A stretch of DNA of 13,371 nucleotides from positions 1 through 13,371 of the forward strand of contig MNZY01000234.1 in assembly GCA_001873845.1 (NCBI GenBank). Direction: 5' to 3'. This document shows, piece by piece, positions 13,268-13,371 of the stretch; positions within the stretch are counted from its first letter, which is position 1; every line of letters begins with the position of its first letter. This stretch comes from Candidatus Altarchaeum sp. CG2_30_32_3053. GTDB taxonomy: Archaea; Altiarchaeota; Altiarchaeia; Altiarchaeales; Altiarchaeaceae. The notes under the pieces are model-generated. The model did no database searches, was not told where the DNA came from, and was given only the letters and a program-made list of their open reading frames with translations. A program made the translations under genes and the position numbers.

Positions 13268-13371
13268 GGTGCTGCCCCACTAAAATTGGGATAATTATAT
13301 ATTTGTTTTTTTTACTAATATTTTTACAAGTTATAGGACTTACTTAGATTATTTTGTAAATGAACATAAAA
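13268..13371. other. Window edge, no gene seen; short GC-richer motif
   Basis: This stretch is A/T-rich except for GGTGCTGCCCCACTAAAATT beginning at 13268 and running into GGG at 13288-13290. CCCA (13276-13279) and TGGG (13287-13290) can form a short hairpin. The abrupt composition change and the motif resemble the end of an insertion sequence, but no second copy is in the window, so this is a guess. No ORF or tRNA is recognised before the window ends. Confidence 0.2.

Overview
This AT-rich window looks archaeal. The evidence is an archaeal/eukaryal-type leucyl-tRNA synthetase, a tubulin/FtsZ-superfamily protein with CetZ-like features, an XPD/DinG-type Fe-S helicase, a carbamoyl-phosphate synthase large subunit present only as its C-terminal half (as in several methanogens and related euryarchaea), A/T-rich TATA-like boxes close to start codons, and few convincing Shine-Dalgarno sites. 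The lineage cannot be fixed from this sequence alone; a euryarchaeal, Altiarchaeota-like or DPANN-like genome would all fit.

Layout: bases 1-270 form a strongly self-complementary non-coding block (19-bp perfect inverted repeat at 17-35/235-253, with nested stems inside). It resembles a MITE or a structured RNA. It directly abuts a broken DUF1016/YhcG-type nuclease gene (about 272-642). Next on the plus strand are the C-terminal half of carB (686-2560) and, overlapping its stop, the degenerate C-terminal end of an IS4/IS1634-like DDE transposase (2541-2918). Everything from 2959 to 13225 is on the minus strand. In transcription order this is leucyl-tRNA synthetase, a 990-1000-residue XPD/DinG-like helicase with a RecQ-like tail (two RQC-like domains plus HRDC), a RecQ-core helicase fused to a ComF-type phosphoribosyltransferase, a DprA/Smf-like protein that overlaps it by 4 nt, and, after a 219-nt gap, the tubulin/FtsZ-like GTPase.

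The most interesting part is 4309-10357. The RecQ-phosphoribosyltransferase plus DprA-like pair has the composition, order and translational coupling of the bacterial RqlH-RqlI / PsyrTA toxin-antitoxin anti-phage system, here in an apparent archaeon. Directly upstream on the same strand is a helicase of unusual architecture that carries the RQC and HRDC domains missing from the RecQ-type neighbour. A three-gene nucleic-acid defence or repair module is a reasonable hypothesis. The helicase could equally be a housekeeping gene co-transcribed with leuS. The broken nuclease and transposase remnant on the left show that the neighbourhood has taken up and lost accessory DNA.
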